Shown here one piece after another: positions 1 to 13,514 of a stretch of 64,000 nt of DNA. The notes below the pieces were generated by a model. The model was not told the DNA's origin. It did no database searches and saw only the letters and a list, made by a program, of their open reading frames with translations. The stretch is taken from positions 620,760-684,759 of the forward strand of contig VZSE01002350.1 of assembly GCA_013398275.1 (NCBI GenBank). Direction: 5' to 3'. The DNA comes from Promerops cafer (taxonomy: Eukaryota; Chordata; Aves; Passeriformes; Nectariniidae). The number at the start of each line of letters is the position of its first letter. The stretch's first letter is position 1. The translations under genes were made by a program, and so were the position numbers.

Positions 1-2527
1 ATAAGGCAAGCTAAGGAGAGAAAGGAATAAAAATACATGAAGTCTAAGTGGAATGTAGCAGTCCATTGCCTAAAGCAGTAGATGAGCAGGCTGGAATTAC
101 TGCAGGCTGTTCCTGTGTTCCAAACTTCATGTGCAAGTCATGTAGCTCACACTGGAAAGTGCTAAGCCTTGATCTGTGTCTTGCTGCACCCTTCTTTTCT
201 GGCCGAGAGCGGGGTGAATGTGAGCACCAGAGCAAAGGTAGTGCCGTGGTGTGGTGCAACCATGTCCCAGCTGTCTCTCGGCACTGGGCTGAGTAAGGCC
301 ATCGCTGTGACAGCAGAAGCTGATGATGCTGTGACCAGGCTTTTTCCAGAAACTCACATTTCTGGCAGCTTGGCTGGGTGGATGTCTACACTATGTTTGG
401 CACAACTGCTGTAGCTCATTTCTTGGGTTGGAGATTCCATGTGAGTAATCAGAGCTGCCTAAATCCAGCCATCATGGGAGAGCAGGATGATAGATATGAT
501 TATTATTCCTAAGCCTCAGCTCCTCTCCACCACAGAATCTGACCTTAGCTGCCTCTCAGTTGCAGTGGGGTTGGTGAGTACAGTGGAAATAGTGGGCTCT
601 TCACACATGTTGTACCTACAGTAGTGTCTGTGACACGTGGTGAGGTGAGGGCTGTACCCATTTCTCTATGCACGCCTGTCCCCATACAGCTTTGTTCTGG
701 CCTCGGGGGTTTCTAGGACTTAGAAGGGCTGCTGCTTCTGGCAGTCGTTGGAAGGCTGTTGCATTTTTGGGGAGAAGTTTGTGGTAGAGAGTTCTGCTAG
801 GAGGGCTTCATCTTGCTGAGGAAGGCAGAAGAGGAGGAAGCTCATCGGTGTTGCCCATGCAGAATATAAAGGCAGCTTTGAGGACTAAGGCAGGGAGAGA
901 AAAGATGACTAAACCACCTTGTAGGAGCACTCAGGGATCTGAGCCTTGGTGTGAGTAGCCAAAGTCAGAAGACATTAATGTTGCACAGGGGCTTCAGGTG
1001 GGAATTTTGCTCTCTTTATTCCTGGCTTAGGACCTGATAGTGCCAATGATCACATCACCTTTGCAGAGCCCAGAGGGGATGCATACTGAGTCCATGGGTG
1101 CTGTATTCACTGTGGAGCACAGCTACCTACCTCCCTTGGTGTATCCTTGGGGAAGATGAAGAGGATGTGTGCTAAAGCAAAGGGATCCCCCCAGCTCATA
1201 TTCCTCTTGGCCACAGAAAGGGAGAAGCTCCCTTAAAGCCTCTCATGCCTTCATAGCTACAGCAGGTGATGCCTTTAGCCAGCTGGATGCGCTTCAGGAA
1301 TCCTTGGGATTTCCTCCCAGTCCATGTACCCCAGCTGGTGCTTTTGACACATCTACAAAACCATCTGCCTCTTCAGTAGCCTTTTGCACATAGCCACAAA
1401 GCATTACAGCCAGGTCATAGCAGTAAATCCTCTCTCACCACCAGAGATGGGGGAAAAAGGACAGTGAGACCCCGCATGGCCCCAAAGAGCTACAAATCCA
1501 AGAAGCAGCATCAGCAATGCACGGAAGTTCAAACTGTCCCACTTGGGTTTCTGCCCAGCCCAGCACTCTGCCAGCTCCCACCAGGCACCGAGCGGTCATA
1601 TTTGAGTTAGTTGATGACATTGTGTTTTTATTTACTGCTTGCTTATTCTTCCACCCCCAAAGATATTACTTCTTCCATTCCTGGAAGGACAGATTAGGCA
1701 AAGGAATGTGTCCTTTGCTGCTGGCAGCTTGGTTTGGCTGCTGTTTTCTTCTGCTGATGTTTTTAATAAGGGAGGAAATGGCTGTTCATCTCAGGGAGAG
1801 CCATTCTGTCATGAGCTGACGTTCCCTGGGATTTGTTTTTATTAGCTCAGCTCTGGTGTACAGGCACTGCCAGAGCTGCTCATTGATTTTCCCAGCCTGG
1901 ATAATATCGGGGCTGCCTGCTCACCCTGCTATGGTTGCTACCAGTGTTCCTGTAACTCCTGCTGTGCAAATCCCTGTCAGCTCTCTCCTCCTACTGCTCT
2001 TGACTCCACTGGAACAAAACCAGGTCTTTATCCCAAAGTCAGAGACATCTCCTTTCACTGGGCTTTGGGTTGAGTTCATACCTAAATTGTAAATGTAAAA
2101 CATACTATAGAAACGGTGTCACTGAACTGTACTGTGTTTTATTTTTTCTTCAATTACTCAGTAAGTTGTTCCTGTGCTAAAAATAATCTGTGTGTCAGCT
2201 TATTCTGTGAAGCAAGTGTGACTTAGTGGTAACAAACCTCAGTGTCTTGCATGCTGTGCCATGTAGCACCAGTCTGGAGAGCCATGGTGCATTTGGGCTA
2301 GGAGTTGTTTGGTTGATGCTGTCAGGAAATTGTCTCTTGGACTGACATCTGGTATTTCTCACAGGCTCTTCTGATTGCCCAAGTATTTGGGAAGACCATT
2401 GAGAAGCAAGAGGTGACTGTTGTCAATACACTGCTGGTCTCAGATGTATGTTGCATGCTTTAGAGACCTGAGGGCTCTCATTGTGCTTGAAAGATAATCC
2501 TAAGGATCTTCTGGTAACGGCAGATCC

Positions 2528-2637
2528 CAGAGGGTCGTGATCAGTGGCACAGAGTCCAGTTGGACCTGAGCAGGGAGGTCGGACCAGACTACCCCACTGG
2601 TGGTCCCTTCCAACTTTCACCATGCCATGATTCAGTG
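2528..2637 (+). mobile_element. CR1 LINE 3'-end remnant
   Basis: The segment from about 2581 (ggtcggaccagactacccca, then ggtcccttccaactttcacc) ending in gattcagtg resembles the 3' end of avian/reptilian CR1, which typically reads as a GGTCCCTTCCAACC block followed by ATTCTRTG-like terminal units. Just upstream, gatcagtggcacagagtcca resembles a stretch of the CR1 reverse-transcriptase region, so this looks like an internally deleted, 5'-truncated copy in sense orientation. Boundaries are approximate and the subfamily is not assigned. Confidence 0.65.
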
Positions 2638-3450
2638 GTTAGCATGTGCATCAAAGCTGTTTTATCCTCAGTCAAGGAGTTTTGAACAGTGCTGACAGGG
2701 TAAAGAGAAGATTTGCTCTTCTTGCATTTTTCTGTGGTTAAGAGACCAGGCTTGAAGGCTGAGACCTACATACACAATCTTGGTGTGCCCTGTATCATAT
2801 TTAACCCTGGAACTCCAAATACTAACTGTGTAAGCCAGGTTGTGCTGCTCCTTGTTTGTCACACAGCAACCAAGTGATGGCAAGGAAAAGCTCATGGCAT
2901 TGGGAGAGGTTACCACTATTGTTCCTTTTCCCATATTATTCTGATTGCTGTTAACAGTGCAGTCATTTACAAGTTTCAGTCTCCAGCAAAAGGCAAGTTG
3001 CCTTTTGTTGTACTTGCTGGTGTACAAGCTCTGGATGTGCCTGCCCCAAGGGAGCAGTTGGCGCTGCCATGGGAGGGATGCCAGTGCTTATCAAGTCTTC
3101 CCTGATCCATTGGCTCTGCAGTAGCACCTGAAATTGGGCATCCCAAACAGTCTGGAGTGTACCCAGCCTTTAAAATTCAGCTCACTTCTTCTCTTGGACT
3201 TTACTAGAAAAGCTACAAATTCATATTTTTTTTCCCCTGAGGTGTTTTTAAATTGCTCTTGTTCCCAGTTTATTGTTATTATTTCTTTCTGTTTGTTCTT
3301 CCGTGAGTTTGTTGAGTTTGTGGAGGGAGTTTGTAATTATGGAGAAGTTGTTTTTATGGTTGTTTCCCAGCACTCCAGGGATGAGTGTTATGTACATAAA
3401 ATCAGTATTTTCTTTACAATTAATATTAAAAAGAAAAGCAGTAAGAGTGA

Positions 3451-3469
3451 TAATAATAATAATAATAAT
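3451..3469. repeat. (TAA)n microsatellite
   Basis: Six uninterrupted TAA units lie in intronic sequence. No function is visible. Confidence 0.95.
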
Positions 3470-5800
3470 GATACAGCAATGAAGCATGTTTACTGCTAAG
3501 CATGGTGAGCTTCTTGGGCAAGCAGCCCTTCCCTGAAGAAGGCAAAGAACCTAGCTGCTAGGATCCCTCTCCAAGAGCAAAGACACCTGTAATTCCTGCA
3601 TCTCTTCTTAAATGCAGCAGAGTTGTGGTATTATGATAAGAGGTGCAGGAGCTGGGACCTGTGAGACTTATCTCACCTAGGGGAAGAAGCCCTTGGAGAA
3701 TTTTCCTTGCACCATGTTAAATTTGTCTTGGGATGGGTGAATCTGGCCACATCTGGCTGGGGTGTGTGCATCTGGCCAAAGTCTGTCTGGTTTCTTTCTC
3801 CCTGCATCCACCTGCATTAGCTGCTTTGTCCTGTTGCCCAGCCCAAGAGCTCTTGGTCCATTCAGCCTGGCAGACCAGTCTAATCAGATGAGGGCTTGTT
3901 CAGGCAGATGTTCTCCTGCCATTCCCCTGCAGCCTCAGATGAAAGAAAGAATGATTTGCAAGGTGCAAGGTTTGCATTAACATTTTTCCGCAGAGTTAAG
4001 AGGGATGGATGATCTGGAATGACACTGAGATAAAGCAATGCGCAGCTGCCAGGGAAATGATGTGCTTCATCTTGTCAGGTTTCTGGGCGCTGCTGGATGA
4101 GCTGGCTGGAACAGGCATTTCTGTCACGAGCCACAGAAAGCACACAATGATTTCTTGTCTCCCTGTTGGACTTGTGACCTCTCGTTCCTTAGGTATTGGA
4201 AATAGTTGGAAAGAGATGCAAGGGGGTTTAGGCAAAGGAGCTCTCCATCTCTCCAGATCCAAGTCTTCCTGGAGACAAAACTTCCAGCATGGAAGGGATG
4301 GAGCAAAGAATCACTCCCCATCTTTCATTATCATTTGATGCCTATCACTCAGGCTGGTAAAGCCAAAGAGCTGAAAGGTTTGAGATTTTTCTTGTGTGTG
4401 CCTTCATAGCAGAATGTATATCAGGAAGGGCCTGACATTTGATGCGGCTTTATCATTGGCAAGCAGGCAAAGAAAATGGATAAATTAATCACCTTTTCCC
4501 TCCATCTGTCATAGGCTTTTATCCCACGGAGAGAAAAATGTTTCCACTTTGCCCTGGCTTTTTGAAGTGTGACACTATTGTATTTGCCAGCCTACATAAT
4601 GCCCAAGTCATCAAAATGCCAGAAATGGTGGAGAATGTGATTGCCATTTATAACACAACCTAGTTGACCACAGAGCTGGGCTTCAAGCTGCTCTGGTCTT
4701 TGTGAAATGCCCCCAGAGATTTTCAGCCAGTCTTTTCCCCACCTCATTGACTCTAACGACTTACACCCAAGGAGTCATCTCCTGACTCACCATGTATTTC
4801 TCATGTTTTATTTCCATTTTGATAAGTAATGATATCTGTAATTTCACCACATCTGGTGGAAGCCTGGGGAGTTACAGGTGAGTTTTACAGCCTGAATAAG
4901 GAAGAAGGTGATGGGATACTGTCACCAGGAGGGTCTCATCACGTGCCCCCTTTCTGTGAGGGACATGCAGTGTAAGCTCAGGAGCAGTGCAGCAGTCTTC
5001 TGTCAGCAGAGCCAAGGCTCACCTATCCTCTCACAAAACTTTGTTGCCTAGTTTTGCACTGGCTTTGTTTGCATGGCTTTGAAGTACATCTATGTTAAAA
5101 GTTCATCACAGGGAATCAGTCACTTTCCAGGCTGTCTTAAAATCAGTTTAAAAGCAAATTCGTGTTAAAAGGTCTGTCTTTTTCTTTCTGGGTAATGTTC
5201 TCTGGATTAATCTGACTTCCTGGGAGTTCTAAAATATAACTCCAGGGTTTGAAAAAGAAAAATCAAACTTCCTTTCTCCTTCCCCCGTGGAAAAAGAAAA
5301 AAAAAATTAAGCCATCTCTTTCTTTCCAAAGCCTCCAAGCTCATACATCTCTGAACATTTAAAGAGAATCTTTTTTCACTGTTGGCAAATGGTTGTAATG
5401 GACTTGCAGTTGTTGGACATGATGTTGTTAGCATGAAATGCTTTTTTACACTTGAATCACTCTGTTCAATGGTTCTTTATACTGTGTGTCCAGGCTTTGC
5501 CATGCTTGTGCAAGATTGAGCTGCACGCAAGACTAGCCCTGATATCTCAGTGTTTTCATCAACAGCATTATGTTTCTGCAAGGTTTTGGGGTCTGAGTCT
5601 GTTCAGAGCACCTGCAGTTTGCAAGATGCTTTGGAGTCTGTGTTTCAGGTCACAGCTTTCTTGATGCAGGGTTCAAGTTTAGGTCCATTTAATCCTTTTG
5701 GTTCTCGTGCCTCGTGCCACAGACAACCTTACTCTGTGTCTGGGATGCATTCAAAGTCACACATCATGCAACTGATGAGATTTTTTCGTTTTACCTTCAG

Positions 5801-6010
5801 CACAGTGATGCAGTCCACGACCTGCTCCTAGACTTCATCACGTGGGTTGGCATCCTGCTTTCACTGGTCTGCCTCCTGATCTGCATCTTCACCTTCTGCT
5901 TCTTCCGTGGGCTGCAGAGCGATCGCAACACTATTCACAAGAACTTGTGCATCAGCCTCTTCGTGGCAGAGCTCCTCTTCCTCATCGGCATCAACCGGAC
6001 TGACCAGCCG
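5801..6010 (+). CDS. ADGRL3: ADGRL3 exon: TM1, ICL1, TM2
   Basis: A 210-nt exon, phase 0 at both ends, encodes 70 residues that start HSDAVHDLLL and end GINRTDQP. It covers the end of the linker after the GPS/tethered agonist, TM1 (about residues 11-35), the first intracellular loop (RGLQSDRNTIHKN) and TM2 (LCISLFVAELLFLIGI). The acceptor is ttaccttcag and the donor is a near-consensus gtaaga. An open frame runs out of both sides of the exon, but the splice sites and the known family boundary fix the ends. NRT in the first extracellular loop is a potential N-glycosylation sequon. The residue after LLLD is F, where I remember V in mammals. Confidence 0.96.
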
Positions 6011-6514
6011 GTAAGAGGCACAGCACTTTCTGCTTCTGTCACAGGCTCTTGTCTCAGTGCATCTGCAATGTTTGACCAGGGAGAAACATTCCAGCACTGT
6101 CTTCATTCCATGCATGTGTCCTCACAGGGCTGGGCCCCTGGCTGGTAACTGGGACTCACATGCTGATGCCTGCTGTGATTTCAGGGGCTGTATGTGTGTT
6201 GCTTATCAGTGTGTGTATATGTTTAATAAGCAGGTTGTAAAAATGAGCTTATACCATGTACATCTTCACGTGTTTATTTGCCAGATTGTGTACGTGCCTA
6301 CCTTTGTATCTTTTAGTATCACTTACATATGCAAATATATATCTATTTTAAAACAATTCACACATTTTTCAAGTGAAAAAAAGTTCTTCGTTTGGAGAGG
6401 GAAGATAAGAGCACCCTCATTTTTCTTAAGCCTCCGAGTAAGTGTACTCCTGACTGTTGCATTAATTAATCGCGGTACAAACACCTTCCCTTGCTCTTTT
6501 CAATCCTCACACAG
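6011..6514 (+). other. ADGRL3: Short intron (504 nt)
   Basis: This is the shortest intron in the window. It runs from gtaagagg to a tcctcacacag acceptor and joins phase 0 to phase 0. Its 5' two thirds are open in one frame with the exon, which creates a spurious long ORF. I see no repeat or other feature. Confidence 0.9.
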
Positions 6515-6735
6515 ATTGCCTGTGCCGTCTTTGCTGCCCTCCTGCACTTCTTCTTCCTGGCAGCTTTCACCTGGATGTTCCTGGAGGGGGTGCAGCTCTA
6601 CATCATGCTGGTGGAGGTTTTTGAGAGCGAGCACTCCCGGAGGAAGTATTTCTATTTGGTGGGGTACGGCATGCCTGCGCTGATTGTGGCTGTGTCGGCA
6701 GCGGTGGACTACCGGAGCTACGGCACGGACAAAGT
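6515..6735 (+). CDS. ADGRL3: ADGRL3 exon: TM3, ICL2, TM4
   Basis: A 221-nt exon runs from IACAVFAALL to YGTDKV, with the last valine codon split (GT|A). It encodes TM3 (CAVFAALLHFFFLAAFTWMF and the following LEGVQLYIMLVEV), ICL2 (FESEHSRRKYF) and TM4 (YLVGYGMPALIVAVSAAVDY). The cysteine near the top of TM3 would pair with the ECL2 cysteine in the next exon, a disulfide common to GPCRs. The acceptor is cacacag and the donor is gtgagt. Sequence matches what I know of latrophilin-3 essentially residue for residue. Confidence 0.97.
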
Positions 6736-9700
6736 GTGAGTGACCTTGGCATTGCTTGGACCTGCTCGGGAGAGATGGCAGTGGGGGCAACAAATGGACG
6801 TGAGGAGCCCAGAGGGTTTGTTCAGGCAGACCTCAGCCAGGAGGCATGCCTTGCCTTGGTTCTGTGTTTCTTGCAGGACAAATTCCCTACTATGAAATGA
6901 TTTGCAAAGGTATTTTCTAGGGAAGTCAGTCGAGGAAAATTTTGTCACATCACTGCATCACATCAGCAGAGGTGACTGTCCTTAGTCTCAGTTTGGTACT
7001 ATATCAGCAAGATCCTCCCTCCCTAACCAAAGAGTATTTCTTATTTGGATGAAGATATTGCTTTCTTGCTCTTTTTTTAAAACTGTTCTATCAAATTAAC
7101 AGAGCCTGCAGGCAAAATAGGTGGTGACTGTGGAGTGCATTAGGCTCTTTGTAAATCAGAACAGCTATATCATTTATCATTATGAATATTCTCAAGTGTT
7201 TTCAGCGTTGCTGAAGCTGGTATGACAGCACAAGTTAGATTATCATGCAACACTGTCTAATGGAAAACAAGAGGACGATTGAGCCTTTGATTCTGTTTGC
7301 CATCTTTGCTACAATAGGATTCACAATGTGTTTTTATTGACCTTTTTTTTTTTTCTTCCCATTGTCAGTCTGCCTTTCCAGTCTCACTTTAACTGAGTTA
7401 AGGGCTCAATATGAAGGCATATATATCAATGAGCCAGTGATGGTTCTGAAGCTCTTTTTTAGCATAGATTGGGTCAGGCCATGGCAGCATTTGATCTTCT
7501 GTTAGGCTCAACAGCAGATATTTTGCCTGAAACCTTATTTGTATATATGAACTTTTCTTGAAAAAGCAGATCTGTAGAGCGGTGAAGCTGCTCATGATCC
7601 ATTACCATGCCACCAGGCAGGCTTGAATCCCAGATGGATATTTGTGTTGTGTTCTCCCATGAGTAGGAGAGCAGTGACCTGAATTTGTATAAATGTCACA
7701 CTTTATGGAAAGGAAAGGAAATGGCCCACACAGATAGGAGGGTGTAAGTTTTTGAGGATCTCCACCAATTTATCCAAAGTAGTTTGGCTGACTTTTACAG
7801 GCCTAGAGGGAAAAGAATAAGTAACACAACAGCTGATTGCCATTTTTGAGGGAGATTTTCCATCAGTTGCCACCTGCTTCCTGCCCCAACAATCTCTTCT
7901 ATTCACTCCCCCTCTTGAGTGTTATATAAGCACCTATTAAATCAGGTATGGAAACAGTTGGCCTTGTCCCTTTAGACAAATTTATTCTTAACTGTGGTGT
8001 TCCTGTGGAGGACATAGCTCTTCACAGTGGCCTACATCAGGCACGTTGAGCCTCAAACATATTCCAGCTGTCTGGAAATTCAGTTCCTGCATATCTGTCA
8101 TTGCTGGAGCACTGTCCTAACCTGTCCAGTTTGCAGTGTAGCATTTTGTGGCTACTTTCCACACTGTTCACCCTTTGGCTTTTGCAAACAGACCTTGGGT
8201 GCCAAAATGTTTCCATGGCGTGGAAGGTACAGGCAGAAAGTTTGGCTGAAATTCACTGAAGGCGAACACTTCGCTATCTTGGCATTGAAGAGGCAGCAGT
8301 CCTGTGTGTGTGCCAATAAAATATGTCTCCCTCACCGCAGCACGAAGTGATATTTCTAATGATTAAACATGTATATATAATATTTTGGAAATAAATATTT
8401 ACAGATATTTGCAAATCTAAAATATTTATTTATAATTTTTTAATTCCAGAATGCACAATTTTATCACGTTCCCATAGAGGAAAATAAAAACCATACAATA
8501 TGTTTTGTATAACTATCATGCTCCATCTGGTTGATGGATGATGATGTATTTTTCAGTATAATGTTATTAGAAGGGTAGAACTGATTAGAATTTGTAGTGA
8601 ACTATATGCCAGGCATACATAATTTGATTGCAAGAAGTTGCTTGGTTTTGCCAGGTTTTGTAAAACATCCTCTGGAATATATTACTTGCCTCCCTCCATT
8701 ATTTACTGCATTTGTTTAAGCAGGACTTATGGAGCTGTTAGTGTTATTTGTTTTTTGCCTGGCATTTGGTGCCACCATTCATACATCTCAGAATGATTTG
8801 CTTAAACACGCAGTGTAGGGTTTTCTTGATTTCATTTTTCTTTCTAAATCCAACCCTCCTGTAACACATGCCCAAATTGCATAGCCAGGAACAGGCAGTT
8901 GTTCCTCCCTCTGTTGCTTTACTCATCACTTGGTGCTTGTAATTTTCTGAAGTGTCCTGTGTCCTAGTGTTCATATTGGCATTTTGGACTAGCTGCTCCA
9001 TAAAGATACTCTTATACACTTAATTAATTCAAGGATAGGGATTGATCCTTTTCCTACTTCTTTTTTTGTTTGTTTGTTGTTAGAACAGTTCAAACCCCTT
9101 ATGTTAGGAGATTAATTTGCTTTTGTGACTTAGCAGCAGCACAGTGATTCCCTTAAAAGATCCTCCCATTCAGGCTAGCTCAGCAGTGTTTGGTCCTTTC
9201 TCCCAGATAAATCAGCAATGTTGCATCTCACCTTATTCTGATTGTAACCTCTGAAGTAAAGATGAAAAGCAGGAAGCCCCACTGCAGACAGTGTGGTTCC
9301 CCCACATTGCCAAAGAGATTCTGGCAATGCTCTCATGAACTTCCAAGTGACCATTTCTTACCTGCCACATCTTCAGCTGCTGGGTCTTAAGTGGCCTCAG
9401 CTCAAGTCTTGCTGCAGAAAAGAAGATACTGGGATTGTACTTCAAAAAAAAATAATAAAAATTCATCATTTGCCTTATCCTGTGTGTTAACCAAATCCAT
9501 CCATCTCCTTGATGGATATGATGTCAAGGGTCATGGTGGGGCAATGCTGAAAAATGCAAAGAAAATAGTATAGAAAATAATATTTGCATTTGTAGTTAGT
9601 GTTTGAAAATAACTTGCATCTGAAATTCAGTAAAAGCTCAATTATGGCTTTAGCAGACTTTAAGAGGACTCATGCTAGAAGCAGGCCATCCCAAATCAGC

Positions 9701-12700
9701 AGCAAGAAGCTATTCCACATTTCCATATTTTCCTGAGTTTCATATCAATGCCTCTTACAAATTGCAGAGGAAAGCAGCTACGCTTTGAGTGGTTCAATAT
9801 ATTTTAGAAACTTGTAGGTATATTCATCCACTGGTGATCAAATCCATCATGGCAGGGATCTCTCTTTTGTTTCTCCCCCCTCCTTCCCCCCTTTTGGAAT
9901 GCTATAAAGCAGGATATACACGGTAAGCAATCCAGCTGTCAGAAAGCAAAATGAAAGCCCTGTGTATGTACACAGCCTCCGAGTCCATCAGCCAGGCGCC
10001 GACATTTCATGCATGTAAATGCTGCTCAGAAAATAGCTTCTAACAATGTGGTCTGTCTTGGGTGGCTCCACTGAACTTGTTTTATTTGCAGTGCTGCTGC
10101 CAGTATTTGGAGGAGGAAGCGTGAGCTATGTGGATGCTGAACTCCATTAAGCAGAACCTATATTGCACCCTTGAAAGGCATGTCTGGTGCATACATATCC
10201 CATTACTGCACCCTGACAAGGAGGCTGTACAGCCACATGAAACAAACCACTGAGCTCCCATGAACAACATGATATGTTTAGGGCTCTTCGAATTTTATGG
10301 TCCAATGGCAGCTAATGATTGTTTATTGGTTATATTTAATGCACACCAGGGATAGTTTAGTATTTGATTTCTCTTCATGCAGAAAATAGAGTAAACTCTT
10401 TGTAGTCTTTATTACTTGGGCAAAGCTTTAGGTGAATATAGTGAGTTGCCACTGTGGAAAAGGAGGAAATTAAAAAGTAAAAGAGAGCAGTGCCACGGAG
10501 CTTGTCACGAGAACTGAATGCATTGGGGTGACTCCTAGAAGAAGCAAAGGGGTTTTGAGCAGTATTCACTACATACACACATTTCCTGATAATCCTTTGC
10601 CTTGCAGCGAGCCCTGAAGGAGCTCGTTTACTTAATGGCAGCACAGCCTAAACTCGTAATGTGGCAAGTCCGTGCTCACAGCAGCTGCGTGTGGAGGGTC
10701 ACAAGTAACTCAGCAGCCCAAGATTAGCAACTCTGGGAAGTGAGTTGCCTGATTGCTTCCTTGTTTGGAGGAGCTCATTTATGCAGCTCATTGTGCGTGT
10801 GGGTTTTTGTCTTCTAAGGCAAGAAAAGCTCAGTGTGGTACTTGTCTGATTAGCAATTTACAGCTCCACAACGCAGTTGGCGGGATGCCTGTGTTTTGAT
10901 GTTTTGGTCTTAATTTGCATTTTTAATAAGGTATGACTTAAACAGGTTCAAAGTTTCATCTCTTCCTGATGACCACCAAAAACCCCATATTTTTTTTTAA
11001 GTCCCCCAAGACTGAGTATCATACATGGTTTCATAGAAGGCCAAATTTGCTATTCAAACAAATAAAAAATGACGTTGCGTTCTTTGAAGTGTGCAGAGAG
11101 GCCTAAAAAAAGCCTTCTCTGTTTTTCACAAGCTGTGCTCCAGCTTGGGTGAAGCCATCTCTCTTCTGTTCCATGCCTGGCCCCCACTTATCCTGATGGC
11201 AGGACCTGGTTCCTCTGCTGTTACTTATCCACAGCATCCATCTCTTGTCACTCCGTTATTTTCTACAAATGAAGAGACAGATATTTTAGGGGAGTGGAGT
11301 GGAAAATTTCAGTTTTTTTGCTGTCTGGAAAAGGAACGAATTGCTTTACTCTTCTTTGCTAAGCCTGGCACAGCTTTTTGCTCATACGGTATTTCAGTTT
11401 CCCTGGTTTTCTCCATGTCCCAATCTATATGCATTCAAAACCAGCTGCAGCAGATGTGACTGTAGGGTAATCACCATGCTTCAGGAAGTAGAGAGGGTTT
11501 ATGTTTTTCCTCTTCCCCAGACTTTCCAAGATCCAGGTCACTCTTTATGCTGAAGGAAAACCAAGTTGATGGTGACTAAAATACAGTGTTCCCAACTTCT
11601 GGGCAGCAGGGGCTGGGGGTTGTTTTGAATGTTAAACTGTCAAAAAAAAGTTCAAAATATTTTCATTTGAAAAAAAAATAAACCCCCCCCAAACCCTCTG
11701 AGTCCTCTCCCACACATCAGCACTCATTATCAGTAGAAAAAAGGGATGGGGCTGCATATTCTGTGATTTATATGCAGCAGCTGAAGCATAAGCACTAGTT
11801 ACTCATTTTTCCTGAGGGGGATGGGGTCGATATAAAGTCTGAAATGCTGTGTAAATATGTGAGCTGCTGCTATGCGGACATCCTTGTTTAGGAATGGGGG
11901 GGAACTTTTTACAGGGACTTCATTATCCTTGAAACCTCTATTCCTTTGTCAAATCTAGTTGCAATTGGGTGACATTTCAGATGTTATTATGGGTGATACA
12001 CAGATGTCATGATCGCATAAACCTTTTCCTATAGGGAATCAGACTCAAGTATTTTCGAGTCACTCATGTTGTTCCATTACCAGCTGCATCTAAATCACCT
12101 TGAACTTCAGCAACCACGGAGGAAACAAGATTTCCCAGCAATCACTCTGAAAGCCTCTGTTTGCCTCTTACATTAAGATTTTGATGCTATCACACGAAGA
12201 CTCTGGATAAGCAGCTGCAGAGGCAGTTCAGGAATGACAGTTACGGAAGTGACAGTATTTCAAGTTGTGACAAATAGCATTATGAGTATGTGTGTATATA
12301 TCAATACATCTCCAACACTGATGAGACCTGAAATTTATATGGTCAGGAAGGGAAGTGAAAAATTTTCTCTGCATATTTGAATTTATTCGTATTCTGGCCT
12401 CTCCCAGTCACAGGGGTTTAGGGCATGTTTTATTCTCTCGTCAGGCATCTCCTGCTGATCATCTCCCATGGGGCTGCTGGCACAGACCTTTCTGCCTGTT
12501 GCAAAGGCCGTTGGAAGGGAAAAAACATAAGGCACATACACTAGAGCTGTCATTTGTGAGAACTGCTATCTCTACCACCACAATAAATTCATATATACAG
12601 GTCTTGTCACTTGCCTAATCATGGAATTCCATTGGATGTTTAGTATAAGAGTGGTTTTATGCTTTCTTACTCCTTTGTGTATAAACGGAACTGTGATTTG

Positions 12701-13514
12701 CAGCATTGCAAAGACGACAAGATATTATTATTTTAAACATCATGTGAAACTTTCTTGGAATTTACATTCGTCTGTCTTGTAACGAGTCACTTCCATTTTA
12801 TCTTCCTGTCGCCTGGAATGAGCTAGGAATGGAAATGTAATTTCCCAGGGGCCTTAAAAAATGTGGGGAGTATTAAATGCGGTTGAAATTAAGCGATTAA
12901 TAATTTAGTTTTAGGCCATGAATCAACTTCTTGTGATAGCGCAGACCATATGCAACCCTGGAAACATTAGTGGAAACAGAATACTCGGGAGGTTCAGGGA
13001 AATAAAATGCTTTAAAGGGGAAGTTGCTGAACCTAATTAAACCTCAGCCTTCTGTTATCCAATTCGTGCTTCCTATTTGCACCAAAGTTTCTCTGATGTA
13101 CTTGCTAGAGAAATGTCATCTCGCTTGACAGCTGACAGACAGCTTGCATTGCATCAGAGCTGGAGAGCAAAGAGGAGCACAAAGCAGAGAAGAATCTCTG
13201 TGGATGTTCATCAGACCCCTTCCTTAAAAAGCCCACGGTTTAAGGAGTTTTTCCGACAGATGCACAAAGCCTTAGCAAATAGTCCTTGTGCCATTTTCTC
13301 CCTGCTTCCTCTAGAGGTAATTATCTTACTCTATCAATAGTGCTGTCAGAAATTGGGCACATAATTCAGCATTTAAATGAACAAGCAATGTAATATTTCC
13401 TGTCTCCCACCGGCATGTTTTGCAGCTCACATTCTTCTCTGTCACTCGCTCACTCTTGATGTATGTCCTGGGTGCAGTCCTTGAATGCCTTCTTTCCTCT
13501 GTGTTTCATTACAG
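6736..13514 (+). other. ADGRL3: Intron (6.8 kb)
   Basis: This is intronic sequence between the TM4 and TM5 exons. It is AT-rich, with a strongly AT-rich patch around 8360-8450, and has no interspersed repeat that I recognise. The stretch at about 12700-13080 has few homopolymers and several TAAT-type cores and looks like conserved noncoding sequence (see findings). An 87-codon open frame at 13077-13340 is hydrophilic, but I do not recognise it and it probably arises by chance. Confidence 0.8.

Larger units (their letters stand above)
1..5800 (+). other. ADGRL3: Intron upstream of the TM1-TM2 exon (3' part only)
   Basis: I see no receptor exon in this stretch. In particular the GPS-type sequence expected just before the first exon of the window (a CSCNHLTNFAVL-like motif) is absent from all frames, so that exon lies further upstream and this intron is at least 5.8 kb. 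The stretch holds one CR1 3'-end remnant near 2528-2637 and a (TAA)n microsatellite near 3451-3469. It ends in a pyrimidine-rich acceptor (ttttttcgttttaccttcag). The short open frames in it show no family motif, are not bounded by convincing splice sites, and look like chance ORFs. Confidence 0.8.

Noticed and set aside
1..5800. Search for the GPS/GAIN exon that should precede TM1
   Set aside because: No CSCNHLTNF-like sequence in any frame, so that exon is upstream of the window rather than missing from the gene.
6057..6683. 208-codon + strand frame
   Set aside because: It runs through an intron and across the TM3 exon in the wrong frame. No motif is present and its splice boundaries conflict with the real exons.
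13077..13340. Hydrophilic 87-codon frame ending near a gtaatt donor-like site
   Set aside because: It is considered as a possible extra exon before TM5, but its insertion between the TM4 and TM5 exons would break the 7TM fold, and no matching isoform is known to me.
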